Below, piece by piece: positions 1-15,047 of a DNA stretch of 64,000 nt; position 1 is the stretch's first letter; each line of letters begins with the position of its first letter. A program made the translations under genes and the position numbers. A model generated the notes under the pieces. The model saw only the letters and a program-made list of their open reading frames with translations, was not told the DNA's origin and searched no databases. This DNA is from Boswellia sacra (Eukaryota; Streptophyta; Magnoliopsida; Sapindales; Burseraceae): assembly GCA_013180625.2 (NCBI GenBank), contig SNVD02006216.1, forward strand, positions 143,501 to 207,500, read 5' to 3'.

Positions 1-3000
1 TAGGGAACTGGTGTTCTTGATACTACAATTCTTGGATGAGGAGAAGTTCAAGGAAACAGTTCATAAGTAAGTTTCTTTGTATCTTGGTTGTTTAGTTTTA
101 TGTTAAGATCGTTTTTAGCTGCAGGAAGAACTTAGGAACAACAAGGATAATATATTGAAAACTTTAGCTCGTGTTTAAGATAAAAGCAATGCTAACCTAT
201 TCCTTGCTGATTTCTTGTATTAGACTTAATTGAATGGGGCATTTGGATTATTGCGTTTATGGTAATTAGACAAACAATTAGGAGTATCGGCTTACCCTTT
301 TTAAATTTATTTTCCTGCTTTTGAAAGCTAGGGCTGCCTTAGTTTTATCGTTTTAGAGAAAGAAAATTACTTCCACGGTGCCTCCTTAGTAATTCAACAG
401 TTGATTTTGCTATTATTCTTGCTTTTGTCATATTGAATGGTGTCTAAGAAAATTGAGCATGGATAGATGGCTAATCCTCTGTTTCTGCATTTTGTGTTTT
501 GTTGTGGGCATCTAATGTTAGGTTGGAGCAAGAGTCTGGTTTTTTCTTCAATATGAAACATTTTGAAGATCAAGTCCAGGCGGGCGAATGGGATGAGGTT
601 GAGCGTTATCTGTGTGGTTTCACAAAGGTTGAAGATAACAGGTACTCGATGAAGATTTTCTTCGAAATTAGGAAGCAGAAGTATTTGGAAGCTCTAGACA
701 GGTGACCTTTTTAATAAATTGCCATCAGTCTCTTCTTTATGGTGAATAATAATTGTATGAAAATCTTATTCCAATTGAAGTGATCAGGACATTTTAACAG
801 TGTATGGGTATGGTGGTAGCTTTTGTCCTGTTGACAAGGGGAATGTAGTTACGTTTTGACGTATAAACTTTTAAGTACTTGTCATTTGATCTGAACTTTT
901 GTATTTATGCATAACCCATGCGATTCATAATAAGTGCATTTCTTGCTGCCATTGCTATCAGGCAGGATAGAGCGAAGGCTGTGGAGATTCTTGTGAAGGA
1001 CCTTAAAGTTTTTGCATCCTTCAATGAAGAACTTTTTAAGGAGATTACACAACTTCTTACCCTCGATAACTTTAGGTGCCTTCTCCAGCATTCTTGTTGA
1101 TTCTTACAGTATGCCATGCATGACAATTCATTTAGTTAATTTTAGCTGTCTGCGCTTTGTCATCAGGCAAAATGAGCAGCTTTCTAAGTATGGAGATACA
1201 AAATCAGCTCGCAATATCATGCTTGTAGAACTTAAAAAGCTAATTGAAGCAAACCCCTTGTTTCGTGACAAGCTTTCATTCCCAGCCTTTAAGAGTTCAC
1301 GACTGAGGACTTTAATAAACCAGAGGTTATTCTTGAATCTTTTCCTATTAGTTAATTGCTTTGTGCTGGATTTACTCTTTTTTCTTTATGTTATGTATAT
1401 TAGGTAATGGATTCCATTATGTTCGGATTCAGATGATTTTAGCTTCATCTTGATAGGAGTAAATTACAATTCCCTAAAACTTCTTTTTTATTTTTTATTT
1501 TTTCAGTCTAAATTGGCAGCATCAACTTTGCAAGAATCCCCGTTCGAACCCTGATATTAAAACTCTTTTCACTGATCATTCTTGCACCCCTACAACCAAT
1601 GGAGCTCGTCCTCCTCCTACAAACAGCCCCCTTGTGGGACCAATTCCTAAGGCTGGAGCATTTCCTCCTATTGGTGCCCATGGTGTGAGTATTTTGCTTT
1701 TATCTGCCACGTGGAAACTTGTAACATTCTCATGTAATGATTGTAATCTCTTACCATGCAGCCATTTCAACCTGTTGTTTCCCCATCTCCTGGTGCAATT
1801 GCTGGTTGGATGTCGAGCAACAATCCTTCTTTACCTCACCCTGCTGTTGCTGCAGGTCCTCCTGGTCTTGTGCAGCCTTCAAGTGCAGGTAAAGATGTTT
1901 GTAATTATGCACTTTATTTGCTTTTTGATATCTTTAGGCTTATTATCTTAGGTATAATTACTTTTCTTTTCTTGGTGTATACAGCTGCATTCTTGAAACA
2001 CCCAAGGACGCCAACAGGTATGGCTGGGATGGATTATCAATCAGCTGATTCAGAGCACTTAATGAAGCGTATCCGCACTGGCCAATCTGATGAGGTGTGG
2101 ATGAGTTAACATTTTTTTTGTATAATTATTTTTCCATAAAATTTCAATCTCATTTTGAAAGCTTGACACTTTTTAAATTCACTAATGGTATTCGCATGAG
2201 GTTGCAATTAAACTTCTCTTGTTTTTTTCTTTCTTATGCAATTGTATACCATCATATGGTTTTTGTAGGTGTCTTTTGCTGGTGTAGCACATACTCCCAA
2301 TGTCTATTCTCAAGATGACCTTACTAAAACTGTTGTGCGGACACTAAATCAAGGATCTAATGTCATGAGCATGGACTTCCATCCACAGCAGCAAACTATT
2401 CTTCTAGGTTGAAAATTGGGGAAAAAAAATATTGCTTAATGCCTTGGCGCTGAAAAAGATTATCAAATTTCACCAGATATCCAGATATGATTTCTTCTTT
2501 ATTGAACTTTCAATCTTCTTTTTGTAGTCGGAACAAATGTTGGTGACATTAGCCTATGGGAAGTTGGGTCCCGGGAAAGGCTGGCACATAAACCTTTCAA
2601 GGTTTGGGATATTTCAGCTGTTTCAATGCCATTGCAGGTATTCTGTCTTAACTCACTATTAATTGCCAATATCAATTCTTCTACCTTTCTGATTGAAGTT
2701 GCCAATGGATTAAACAGTAGTGGGGAGACCACACTACATATATACTAACCTAATCTTTACAAAAAAATGTCTCTTTCTACTGCTCTCAAATAGTGAATTG
2801 CTTGACTAGTAACACGTTTACTGCTGCTAACATTATTAGGAATTGAAATAGTGAAATGATCCTATTTTTATAGTGAAATGATCCTATTTTTATTCATTAA
2901 TCTACTTGTGCTACCAGACAGCATTGGTAAATGATGCTGCAATATCAGTGAATCGTTGTGTTTGGGGGCCAGATGGACTTATGCTTGGTACATCTATGAA

Positions 3001-6000
3001 TTCTTTGATCATGAATGTGAATGATATTCTTATTTCTTTAATTAATCAGTTGGACTTTTAATCAATTTGTGTTTGCTTTAGGTGTTGCATTTTCAAAACA
3101 TATTGTTCAGATATATACTTATAATCCAACTGGGGAACTGAGACAACATTTAGAGGTGAAGTTCTTTATCCTGAATGTTGACAATTAACAATGGTTAGTT
3201 ACAGTTTGTTGCTCATTTTTCTCTTCTTTTAGATTGATGCCCATGTTGGTGGTGTTAATGACATTGCGTTTGCTCATCCCAACAAGCAACTGTGTATTGT
3301 TACATGTGGCGATGATAAGACAATTAAGGTATCATCTTAAAAATGATATGATGTGCTTCTTTATTGAAAGCATAATTTATATTACTTCATTATAGCTGTA
3401 TCTCTCTTTCTCAGTCTCTCTTGCTGAGCTGCTCCTTTTTTGTTTCTTCCATTACAGGTATGGGATGCTGTGGCTGGACGCAGACAATATACATTCGAAG
3501 GCCATGAAGCTCCTGTATATTCAGTCTGCCCTCATCACAAAGAGAGTATACAGGTCAATAAGCTCAAGAAGTTACTTTTAGATATTGAATTTTGTTAGCA
3601 CTTCTATTCTGTGAGTGGCGGATAGAGTTCAGTATAATAAATAACCTTAAGAAATTTAGATAGCTATTGTTCATATTGCTCTTTCCATATGTGCAGTTTA
3701 TCTTCTCCACCGCTATTGATGGAAAAATTAAAGCTTGGTTATATGACTGTTTGGGATCTAGAGTGGACTATGATGCTCCTGGGCAATGGTGCACTATGAT
3801 GGCATATAGTGCTGATGGAACTAGGTAAAACTTAATTGGAAGATGGACTCAGACTACTATAATTTGATGTCATTTCATATTGTTGTAGCCGGCCAAGCTT
3901 TATTCAATAATGCATTGAAGTATCTAGTGACACTTTTCTTTTTTCTTTAATCATGTAGAACTTAGCTGCTAAGAATTTTTTCACTGGAATTCTGAGTCCT
4001 CTGCCATTGACGTGATGATGCGTTTAAGAATTCTTACACTTTGTACTTATGAATAGACAACTATTGTTTCTTGCAGGCTCTTTTCATGTGGTACAAGTAA
4101 AGAAGGTGAATCCCATTTGGTTGAGTGGAACGAGAGTGAAGGAGCCATCAAAAGGACGTATTGTGGTTTCAGGAAGCGGTCTTTAGGTGTTGTACAGTTT
4201 GACACAACGAGGAACCGATTCTTAGCTGCTGGTGATGAATTTCAAATTAAATTCTGGGATATGGACAATACAAATATGTTGACAGCTGTTGATGCGGAGG
4301 GTGGATTGCCAGTTAGTGTGCATTACTTGGTTGCTAGTGGTATTTAGCGATAGATGTGTTGTTTGTTCAGCCAGTTCTATTTCTTTGCAGGCTAGTCCTA
4401 GACTGAGATTCAACAAGGAAGGATCTTTGCTGGCAGTTACAACAAGTGACAATGGCATCAAAATTTTAGCTAATAGTGATGGTTTGAGATTGATAAGAAT
4501 GTTGGAAAGCAGGGCGATTGACAAAAATCGGGTTCCTTCTGAACCTGTAAATTCCAAGGTAATCTTGTGTTCGGTTTTTATTAATGTGTTGCTTTTGTTT
4601 TGTTTTGTTTTGTTTTTTTTAATTTTTAATTGTTTGTTCAAACAAATTCATGTAACCTGCTAAGAGGTCTAGAATAACCTATTTGAAAAATTAATATATA
4701 ATGAGAGAACAACAAATGAAGATTAAATTATTAACATCTCTACTGTATTAATAAGCTATCAATTGGAATGGACTATTCTAATTTATGAACTTTAGTGATC
4801 TGTTAATTTCTTGAACCTCAAAAATGCATGAGATCTGGTTTTTGTTGACATTAGTAAACTTTTGTTAATGCATTTCTTTGTTGATTTGGAAAAAAAATCC
4901 TAGAGTTTAATGCTCAGTGGTTTGTTGTGGACTGAAATCATATTCATGTTATTGGAATGCTGTAATTTATTATCATAAATGGTTGATCCCTACTCTCAAA
5001 ACTGGTTTGCATGGATTAATATTTGTAGCCTTACAAGTAAATATTATCATCTGGTAGTTGTCTAAAGGAAGAGCTGTTACTTTTATAGTTATAGAAGGAA
5101 GAACTGTTAATGCCGTTCAAGTGTCATAAAGGTCATAAAGGGATAGATTTTGAGACTATATTTCTGTTGAAGAACAGCAGCTTATAAGAGGAGATATTGT
5201 TGAAAACATTAATTGCATAAGGTGCAAGATGGCCATTCTCAGTTTTAAAGCATAGAATGTTGAGATACAATTAGTTCATCATTGTGCTCTCTGTAGGGTT
5301 TAGCTTCTTTAGCTGACACCTTCTCCACTTGTGTTCTTCTTTCTTTATCAATATATATATTTTGAAGTTCCCAGTAAGAATGAAGAAACGAAAATGATTA
5401 ATGTCTGTAATTTCTTTTTTAATTTTTAATTTTTAAATTATCTCCTACTAAAATCTATAGTGCTGAGTGTTAAAAATTTATTTACTGCATCCCTAAAGCA
5501 ATTGTTTGGATCTTCAGTATGTACCTTCAGAAAGCTTAAAGAATTAAGACCCTTAAAATACATTGGGCTGTGAGCCTATCTTAAGAAGAATAAATAAAAG
5601 CCACTTCGCTGTAGAGCTTTATGTTGGTAATTTCATATTTTATACTCAAGTGGTTGGTATAGAGAGAGGGAGGGACAGAGATGCAATTTCATTTGATGTT
5701 TATATTGGGGTTGAAGACGTGTTCTGCTATCGTCTTTGTATAGGGTGGATGCCCTTCAGTAGGTACTTTTTTCTCAGTGGTCAGCTAGTCCATTTCATCG
5801 CTATCTTTGTTACTATCTACTTCAATTAGTATAGTGTTACAGTTTCTTATTAAAAATAAAAAAGGTGCAATATTCATTTGATGTTTATATCTCACTTGCA
5901 AATTCTATTAGTTAATTTACTTTCTCTTTAACATAGGTTTCTCATGTGCCCTTTTTTTAATTTTTTTGGCAGCCATTAATTGTCAATGCCCTGGGTCCAA

Positions 6001-9000
6001 TGGGAAATGTTTCAGGAGCCATTGCTCCAACACTTGAACGCCCAGGCCCTGATAGGGTTCCACCAGCTGTATCTATAAGCAGTCTTGTAAGTTCAGGTTT
6101 TAGTTGCATGCAGTTGTTACTACTACCTTGGTTTGCAAATTTATACTGAGTGCCACTGCAGGGTACCATGGATAGCAGCAGACTTATTGATGTTAAACCA
6201 CGGATTGCGGATGATGGAGACAAAATTAAGAGCTGGAAAATTCCTGATATTTCTGATCCAGCACAAATGAAAGCTCTGAGATTGCCTGATGCTATAGCAG
6301 CAAGCAAGGTAGGTGATAAAGAACTAAAAGTTTTTCGCTTGTTACTTTGAATTAGGAAGAATCCCTGTGCCTCTATGGTATTGGATGCTTGTTTTTCTTC
6401 TGCCTTTTGTTAGTTTGGCTTTACATGACATATTTTATTGCTATGAAATTATGGAAGTCATGCATCTATATCTTTCATTTAATAAAATCGTAGACTATGT
6501 GTTATCTAAGTAACACCCCTCAAATACTTGGGATTCTCAATTGCATGTAATTGTACATGTTTATTCTATTTTGTAGCATTATTAATTTCAGATCTGAAGA
6601 AACTAATTATGAATTTCAGGTTGTACGGTTGATCTACACTAACTCTGGCCTAGCTTTGTTGGCCCTTACCTCCAGTGCTGTTCACAAGCTCTGGAAATGG
6701 CCGCGTACTGAAAGAAATCCGTCGGGGAAGGTTTATTCCTTTTCATTTGTAAATTTCTTTTGTTTTATATATTGACGTTTCTAATCTCAATGGAAAACTC
6801 GTCAGGCTACGGCATATGTGCCACCTCAATTGTGGCAACCCCCTAGTGGAACTCTTATGACCAATGACATAAATGAAAGTAAACCAGCTGAAGAGTCAGC
6901 TGCATGCATTGCTTTATCTAAAAATGACTCGTACGTTATGTCTGCATCTGGTGGAAAGGTCTCCTTGTTCAACATGATGACATTCAAGGTCAGATATTGC
7001 AGGCTACTCAATTTTTGGTTACATTTTTGTATAACTTTTGTGCTTTCGCATAGGGTAATCTGGCAGCTGTGAATAACTGGCCACTTATATATTTCTTTTT
7101 TTTTTTTTCAATGAATAAAATATGTTCTCTATTTCACAAGAAAAGGATCAGTTATTTTAGAACCCTAAATTCAAAGCCATATTTATCCATTCTTATGTAT
7201 ATTTGTTCGAACTATTGGTTAAACTGTTTATTGAAATTACAAATGACTAAATGAGATTGCTTACTGTTTCTCAGGTCATGACAATGTTTATGTCCCCACC
7301 TCCTGCAGCCACTTTCTTGGCATTCCATCCTCAAGATAATAATATTATTGCAATTGGCATGGAGGATTCTACCATTCAGATATATAATGTCAGAGTTGAT
7401 GAGGTGAAGCTTCTCTCCCTCTCTCTCTTAATTTTTTTTTTAATATCGTTGTTATTTTCTAAGCCAGTTTTATTTTATGATTGATCATCATGATATCTTG
7501 CATCAGGAGATGAAAATTTTGTGCATTATGTTACTGGCTTAATCTATAACATCTTAATGGTGCTTTCAGATGGTTAATAGAAATTTTATTTTGGTTTGGT
7601 AGAATCATCTATTAATTGTAGAGAGTCTTATCTAATTTATGCTTAAGGGTTTAGATTAAAAAATTATGAGGAAAGTCAAATCAATGGTTAGTGTAATTTC
7701 ATGAGAACTATTGAAATCATCTTCCTTTCCTGGAAAAAAACATAGCATCACCTTCCTGAACAAGCACAAATTTGAAAGAGTATAAAAAGTTGACGTCTTG
7801 CATACCAGTTGTCAACCGCAATAAAAAAACTGTTAAAGTTCAAAGCATACCCTAATTTTTGACCTTGTTGATTGTGTTTAAGATTATTAATGTATGCAAG
7901 CATAATTTACTTTAAATATGTGGGCAGGTCAAAACCAAACTTAAGGGTCATCAGAACAGGATAACAGGGCTTGCATTTTCCCAAACTTTAAATGCTCTCG
8001 TATCTTCAGGAGCTGACGCACAGGTAAGTGGCTGAAAATGTAGTATCTTATTATCCTGCTGGTCTTTCAATCAAAATGATTACATCTGCTTAAAGTGAGA
8101 TTAGGGTTTAGAAGGATATGCTAGCATATGATTGTTGAGGTTATGTAGCCCTCCCAAGGGTGTTGGATGACCCATGGCTCATTTCCTGTGAATGTCCTTC
8201 CAATCTCCCTAACTGAAAGAACCTTTTTTCCCATGCTATACCTGCTGATATTTTCCGTGTCCACTAAAATACAGTCTGCTTCCTAAGTCTTATCAGAGAT
8301 AAATGGATGCTATTAGATTTTAGTTCCAGGTAATTTTATGATTGATTTTAAAATTTCTAACCTGCTTCTATTCAGAGATAAACTTCAACTAGATTGTTTT
8401 TTGAGCTGAGATTCTGTTTTACTGTTTACTACTTTATGATGGTTGATATGGTTGTTTTTATCTGATGTGGAGTTTGATCATGTCATTTTCGGATCTGGCT
8501 TGTGATCTGATACAGTATGGTCTTTTTTGTTTCATTTGATTTATAATTTTTTTTTTTTGTCCTCTCTTCATGCATGTTATATACTACCTTTTCAATTCTA
8601 TGTCGAGTATTATTGGGTCTTAATTTTACCAACTGCTTTGTTTTACATGTTGAAAACTTTTGAGCATCTTTCTGAACCCATTAATGTAAGGTTGAACTAT
8701 TTTAAGTTTTGCTATCCATGGAATGATGCTTCTGATGTTGAATTTTCTAGAATACCATTTGGTAGTTGTCCAAGACACAAATATCTGTTCAATTTTTTTT
8801 TTTTTAATTGTGTAAATCAGTGGCTGGTTATTTTAGAAAATTATGAGAAGGTTACAAGAGATCTAGGTGCTGACGGCCTAGAAATTATTCACAAAAAAGG
8901 AAAAAAAGTAGAAAGGAGGACCTATAAATTCATGATTGGAGGGGCATCCAACAGTTAAAAAAATAAAACATGGCTTCTCCCAGTTGCTTTGAACCATTTA

Positions 9001-10598
9001 TATATATATGCATTAGGATCCTGATTCATGAATATGTTGGTTCGAGAAATAAAAATAAGAGGATCGAACTATTTCTGTGTTTTTTTCACATTCGAGAAAT
9101 GTTGGTTGACTGTCCCAGAAAAGTTTGGGTAGAGTCGGATCTAAATGTTGGTTAGGTAAGCATTCTGTGGTAAGAGGCATGAAAGAGCTAAAGGAAATAT
9201 GTTTATAAAGCACTACTGTAAGTTTATTGTATTTGGCTCATGGTTAACAAAATTAAGTTGAAACTTGTCTCATCTCTACTATTTCAGGTTGTTATTCTTA
9301 TACTGTACTATTTAATTTATATTCAAATAAATTGGATGCAGCTATGTATGTGGAGCATTGATAAGTGGGAGAAATTGAAATCAAGGTTCATACAAGTACC
9401 ACCTGGCCGTCAATCCCCTTTGGTAGGAGAAACTAAAGTCCAGTTTCACAATGATCAGACACATCTGTTAGTGGTCCATGAAACCCAAATTTCCATTTAT
9501 GACAGCAAGCTGGAATGTTCTCGTTCGGTAAGTGTTTTGGGTTTAACTTGTCTTGTTGAACTGTCTCAGTATTCTGTTTTAGTATGTAACTAGATTATAA
9601 GCTGTTAAAACGACTTAAACAAAAAGTTATGAATGCCAGCTAGCTTAGCTATTAAGGTCTCTAGTAAGTATATGGATAATGCTATTTATCCCCAATTTAG
9701 ATCTCAAGCTTTTTGGATTCCATTAATGATTGTTAAGTGAATGGTATAATAATATATGAATGATGTGATAGCCTTAAATTAATGTCACAACATTTAGGAT
9801 ATCTAATATATGATAAAATTTTGGGATGTGTACCATCATTTTGAGTATATAAGAGATCTTAAAATTGAATCTGTTCACCCAGCCGTTGGGGCCCTTGGGG
9901 TGAGGGGTGCTAAACGGAAATTTGAAAAAATTAATGAAAATTCTCTCTAATTTTTTGTTATCCCTTTTTTTAATTCAACATATATAGTGGTTTTTATGGT
10001 ATTCTTTTTTGAATTCCTTCAATCCATGTTCATGTAGTGGTCTCCAAAAGATACACTCACAGCTCCCATTTCAAGTGCAATATATTCATGTGATGGCTTC
10101 CTGGTTTATGCTGGTTTCTGTGACGGTGCTGTTGGAGTTTTTGATGCGGATAGTTTGAGGCTAAGATGTAGAATAGCTCCTTCTGCTTACATACCTTCCT
10201 TTACTGTCAGGTAAGAGGAATTTTTATTTTAGGTGGTTGTGGACATTCAGTTATGCATAGAAATTGGTTCAAATGAGTTATGCATAGAAATTGGTTCAAA
10301 TGTTCCATGGCATTTTCCATTATGTTCATTTGTATCAAAATCTAGACTGTTTGAGCAGTAATTTATTGACAACATATTCTGCAGCAGCAACACTGCCTAT
10401 CCTTTGGTTGTAGCAGCTCATCCATCTGAGCCTAATCAGATTGCTCTTGGCATGAGTGATGGAGCAGTGCATGTAGTTGAGCCTTCTGATGCTGAGCTGA
10501 AATGGGGTGGTGCGCCTGCACAAGAGAATGGCTCCCTTCCTTCTAATTCATCGAATCCTACTTTGAGTGGTCAGCCATCAGAGCTCCCTCCCAGGTAA
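1..10598 (+). CDS. TPR4: TOPLESS-related transcriptional co-repressor (TPR4-like), 5' end cut by the window
   Basis: Groucho/TLE-type nuclear co-repressor that binds EAR-motif repressors and recruits histone deacetylases (family knowledge). Exons read from GT-AG sites and phase: 1-66, 522-701, 962-1075, 1167-1325, 1507-1684, 1762-1888, 1985-2094, 2269-2407, 2528-2637, 2918-2987, 3082-3155, 3233-3328, 3458-3553, 3697-3824, 4077-4311, 4391-4558, 5973-6086, 6162-6308, 6620-6730, 6806-6988, 7275-7403, 7928-8023, 9342-9527, 10038-10210, 10385-10598. From base 2 they sum to 3402 nt, 1133 codons plus TAA, with no internal stop. Domain order: LisH (starts [18 protein letters not shown]), CTLH ([18 protein letters not shown]), CRA-like helices, a Pro-rich linker ([16 protein letters not shown]), then two WD40 propellers (for example [25 protein letters not shown]). 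The TPR4 assignment rests on the linker and the C-terminus ELPPR. Only the ATG and about five residues are missing. Introns 16 (4559-5972) and 22 (8024-9341) are long but hold no gene. Confidence 0.95.
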
Positions 10599-13450
10599 CT
10601 GCGGTATGGATAAGAAGGTGCTACCACTAGGAGTATAGTCACATTGTGGTGCACTTTTGTCTGAGTTTTGAAGATCACGCTTTTCACTTTTTGCTCTAAT
10701 CAACTTGCTCAAAATCACCTGCAATATCTGTTGTAAATTGCGTTTCTCGTTGGCCATTTTGCTATTTTGCTGTATGAAGTTCCAGGGAACATTTTATGTT
10801 GCTGTGAGCCAGCAAAAACTGGAGCACGGCCACAAGCTGATTTGGTCACTTTAGGAGGTTTTCCCTATATATGAATACATTAATGGTTTTGAAATTAAAA
10901 TGATCATCATTACCCTGCCTGTTTATTTCCCTCATGCATCCAAAGAAGGGATACGGAAGTACTCAAAGACCGGCCTTTTGTTTTATTTGTGTTTACGGGC
11001 TGTTCAATGTACCCAATTGTTAATTTGTTAATGTACAGTTATATACTAGTCAGTTTCTCATATTTTTGTTAATGCATGGATTTGCATTACGGCAAGATTT
11101 TTAATAATTTTCATCTGACTGCTGTGCACGATATGGTGTTTTTAGGTTTTGGTTCAATAACGATGCCTTCTTTGAGAATGAACATTTAATCCCTTTAAAG
11201 TAGAGTGCTGAACTGAAAATGATCTTAAGTTTGAGTAGACAAATTCAAATAAAGAAATTTAGTTCTTGACAGTTAATAGCTGAAATGGAAAACCATCTTG
11301 TTTTAGTTGTGACAAAACACACAAATTTTTCATCATCTTATTGTCGTAATAGTAAGTACAATAATGCTATGCTAATTGATGGATGATGATGAATCATAAT
11401 AGAACGGTAACAAGTGAATGTTCGCGTAACAATGAATGAAAAGATTTGTAAAATCTGAGTAGTAAATATTTTTTTTTAATTCCTAACAACTCGCAATGCT
11501 TACAGCCTTTCATAATTTGTAGCTCACTAATGAAAGTAAAATCTCATGTAACGGTAACATGCAATAGCATATTATTGGCTTTTTTTAATCGAGTAGTAGT
11601 ACTTTTATAAGTTTTTTTATATAAACTCTTCTTTGCAAATTGATATAACATAATATGATTGGATAGATAAATACATGGTATGATATGATTGGATAAATAA
11701 ATATCCATAATAAATGGTAATAATTGATATATATTCGGTCGTGATTATGTAAAAATGGTAAATCGATTTGTATAGTGTATTAGTAGTTTTTAAGAGTAAT
11801 ATTACTCTTTTGAGTCTCTTTGTATGTAGATGCACTCGACTTGTTTGTAATTGATTAACAGTGGGTATGAGAGACTAGCCTAGACAATGCAATAGGGTGT
11901 GCGCGATTGCAAGAAAATGAAAAGTAAAAGGAAATGAAAAGTGAGTGGAAAGGAAAAATTGAGGGAAAGGAATAGGTTTAGGAAATATTTTTTTTTATAT
12001 TTGGTTGTCCAGTAGAATAATGAATGAAAAAGAAAAGTTTATATATTAATTAGACATAAATACCCTCAACATTGAAATATATAATATCTCTTATTAAACT
12101 TACATATCGAATTTAAGTTTTATATAAATTAAATTAAAATAAATAATTATTTATTAAATTAACAGTAAAACAATTTATTCTTTTTACTATAAATAGTTAA
12201 ATTCCACTTTTTTCTTTAAAAATAAATAATATGTTTTAAATTATAAAAAATACTAGTAACCTTATGTAGATTTATTAAATAAATATATATATAATCATTT
12301 ATGAAAAATTAAATAAATTTGTAAAAAAATTACTTGATAATTTTAAAATAATATTAAACTAATATAGATTTTTTAAAAGAATAAATAATTTAATATATAA
12401 ATTATATATTAAAATTAAGAAAAATCTGAAAAGATTAAAGATTATATTATTTATATTAATTCTAAATAAATAATTAAATATATTTATTAATTTAATTATT
12501 TGAAAATAGAGTTTTTGAAAAATGAAAAAGGAGCCGTCGGATGGCAGCCGTGCAGCCCCTCTGTCATTTTTCAGAAAATAAATTTTAAAAAATAAATTCT
12601 AATAAGTTTATATTTTGTAATATATTATTTAAATAAATAAATATAAAATTTTACTATTCAAGGTTATTTTGGGATTTTAGATTATTTAGGGGGACAATTT
12701 TGGTATTTTGAATCACCCAAAAATTTTGTAATTTTATTTTATTTTTTTTAAAATATAAAGTTTTAATTTTCTTTAGCTATTGAAAAATAAATTAATGAAG
12801 TATATTTATAATTATTTAGAAAAATAAATTAATATATTATTTGAATAAGATTAGTTTTAGACACGTAAAACATAAACAAGGTTAGTTTAGCAATTTAATG
12901 TAGTATTCTTAAGAAAACCGAGTTTTTTAGGAAGTGAAAAATTGACTATTGAAACTTAGATAATCCTAATTTCCTAAAAAATCTTTTTCTTAGTCAAAAA
13001 CTTCAATCAAGCAACAAATTTAATATTCCTAAATAATTCTAAATCCTTTCCCCTTGGATTAATTTAACAGAACACAATCTAGGTGCAATAGCAAGGAGTC
13101 GCCTTCAATTACGATTGGACTCTCTCGAACTTAAGTGATCAAATTTGGGATATACAAAAGTAACAATATAAACAATATATTAAAAATAAATAATAGTAGT
13201 GAGTGAAATGTACAACATTGTGGAAAATTTAAAGTTTGAAGGAACTTGAAAAATAGAGTTTATCAATTTAAGAAAGAGGAGATACAGATTACGTAATAAT
13301 TCAAAGTCAAAAGTAACTTTTGATGGGTCAGAGATATGATGTCATTTTGAAATAAATAGTGATGCATTTTATCACCATTTCTCTAATCTATGGTTTCTGA
13401 TTACTTGGTGCACTAATCAAACAAAAGCATCGAACATAAGGTCAAGCTTG
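10599..13450. other. 3' UTR of the TPR gene, then AT-rich intergenic DNA
   Basis: The first few hundred bases after the TAA should be the 3' UTR; I cannot place the poly(A) site with confidence. From about 11.2 kb the DNA is very AT-rich (long A/T stretches at 12.05-12.5 kb and 12.6-12.85 kb). The only GC-richer island is a short patch near 12530-12560. No open frame here has recognisable protein likeness. I see no gene. Confidence 0.6.
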
Positions 13451-14340
13451 GTTGCTTCATATACAAATCATTATTAGGTAAGTTCACCTTCTACCTTATA
13501 AAAAATGAATCGCCAGCCAAGGTACTGGCTTCGAAATATTTGCTAATTGTATAGACATCAGCATATATGATTCGAAACAATCCAAAAGGGCAAACACATC
13601 TAGGGGAGTGGCTACGGTGCAACAGCTTGGGCTTTTACAACTTTTTTGGGTCAAAAAGTTGTGTTTACACTTTGAGATTGAGCAGAAAGAAAGGCAGTGC
13701 AATAAGGAAAGGAACAGGAAGCCTTCCACCCTCTTGACCCTGCATCAACACACGGACCATCAGTCCCAATTCCTCGCAAACTCCAAAATCCAAAAAGAGG
13801 CGTTGCATTGGCGGTTGTGTCCAAGGTTGACCCAAATCTTTCTCAGCATTCTGTAATCATACAACGTAAAACATGAAAAGTGAAAGCATGAAATGTAGAT
13901 ACATATTTCTTCCAACCATAAGTTGATAAATGAGAGAAAAATTGATCAATTTTTGTCACCAGAGAAAAAAAAAATGAAGGCAAAATTAAGTGTTTCCATG
14001 ATTATGGTGATTTATATATATTGGTCTGCATTAATAGTTTGCAACTTGCAACCTAATGCCTTTTATCCTAATGTCAAATATCAGTTGTAATAATGTTGCT
14101 TTTGTATGCTAAAGGGTTAAAAGATCAATCCCTTAGATATAAGCAATTATTAATTAAATAGAGAATTAAAAGGAAGGTTTAGGGGAATGACTAGTGTACT
14201 AGCAAAGATGTTTATTAAGTCAATTCTTTTTAACATTAAATTACCGAGTTTTAAGGCGAATAAGAAAATCCATAGAAATGAAAGTTATTTGTAAAGGAGC
14301 AGATCTGCTTACCACATATATTTTTCTATAATTGTTTTAT

Positions 14341-15047
14341 GGTTGTATTAAGGTGACCCTCCAACCACTTTCCGAAATCTAAACGCCATTGCTTTGCCAT
14401 CTTCAAAATTGGTGTGCTTAAAACTCCTCCTGTGAAAATCTTCGTCTTGGGGCATATGTCCACAATTAATTCTTCCAAAGCTGTGGCAATTGAAGGTGTA
14501 ATATTCCCAGAGCAGAAGCTTTCTTCATCTCTTGGAGTCTTGGTTCATCTTTATTGTTTTCAACAATTTCTATCTCTAAAATTTCACAATCTTCTATCTC
14601 TAAAATTTCAAGTTGCGCCAGACTTTTGGCTGCTGAGGATGTCACTAAGCTTCTCAATCCATCACAACGCTGTACTTTCAAAGTCGTTAGATTTTCAAAA
14701 GATGCCAAAGATGGCGCTAGGTTTATTGAATTATGACAATAATGCACTTCCAAAGTTTCAAGATTTTGAAGAACCGAGTCCAGTTGAGAATCTTGTTGCC
14801 ACATGTGCTGCAAATCAAAAAGTCCCCTCAGCTCTGAAGCTTTTATCTGGGTAGGCATTCCATCATGTTTCTCACCCTCTTCACTTGAAAATATCTCTTT
14901 GTATGAACACACTTTTAGTATAAGTTTTTCCAGACTCTTGGATCTCTGAAGAATTTTAAGTGGAATATTTTCTGATTCATCCTTAATAACCTCAAGAACT
15001 TTGAGGCCAGAAGAGTAGTGTTCTGGAAACTGCCCCTGCCATGTCAA
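14341..15047 (-). pseudogene. CC-NBS-LRR remnant, C-terminal LRR block
   Basis: The reading frame from 15047 down to 14466 gives a run of irregular leucine-rich repeats typical of RPS2/At4g27190-like resistance proteins (LKVLEVIKDESENIPLKIL; LETLEVHYCHNSINLAPS; ENLTTLKVQRCDGLRSLVTS; LAQLEILEIEDCEILE). After a frame change near 14470 the family's closing module follows down to about 14341 (LEELIVDICPKTKIF, GGVLSTPIL, EGHLNTT). The frame break, the missing NB-ARC and coiled-coil domains and the scattered neighbouring pieces mark it as a pseudogene. It belongs with the LRR pieces at 15800-16137 and 18060-19302 on the same strand, read from right to left. Some gaps might be introns, but no continuous model works. 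Confidence 0.8.

Noticed and set aside
5563..5829. 88-codon ORF in TPR intron 16
   Set aside because: Intronic, no start context or domain; chance frame.
8527..8958. 143-codon ORF in TPR intron 22
   Set aside because: It lies inside a well-bounded intron, has low-complexity Phe/Tyr-rich composition and no family likeness.
11617..11835. 72-codon minus-strand ORF rich in Tyr/Ile
   Set aside because: Composition follows AT-rich DNA; no domain.
14414..14854. 146-codon + strand ORF over the LRR remnant
   Set aside because: Antisense shadow of the minus-strand LRR frame, which shows real repeat structure.
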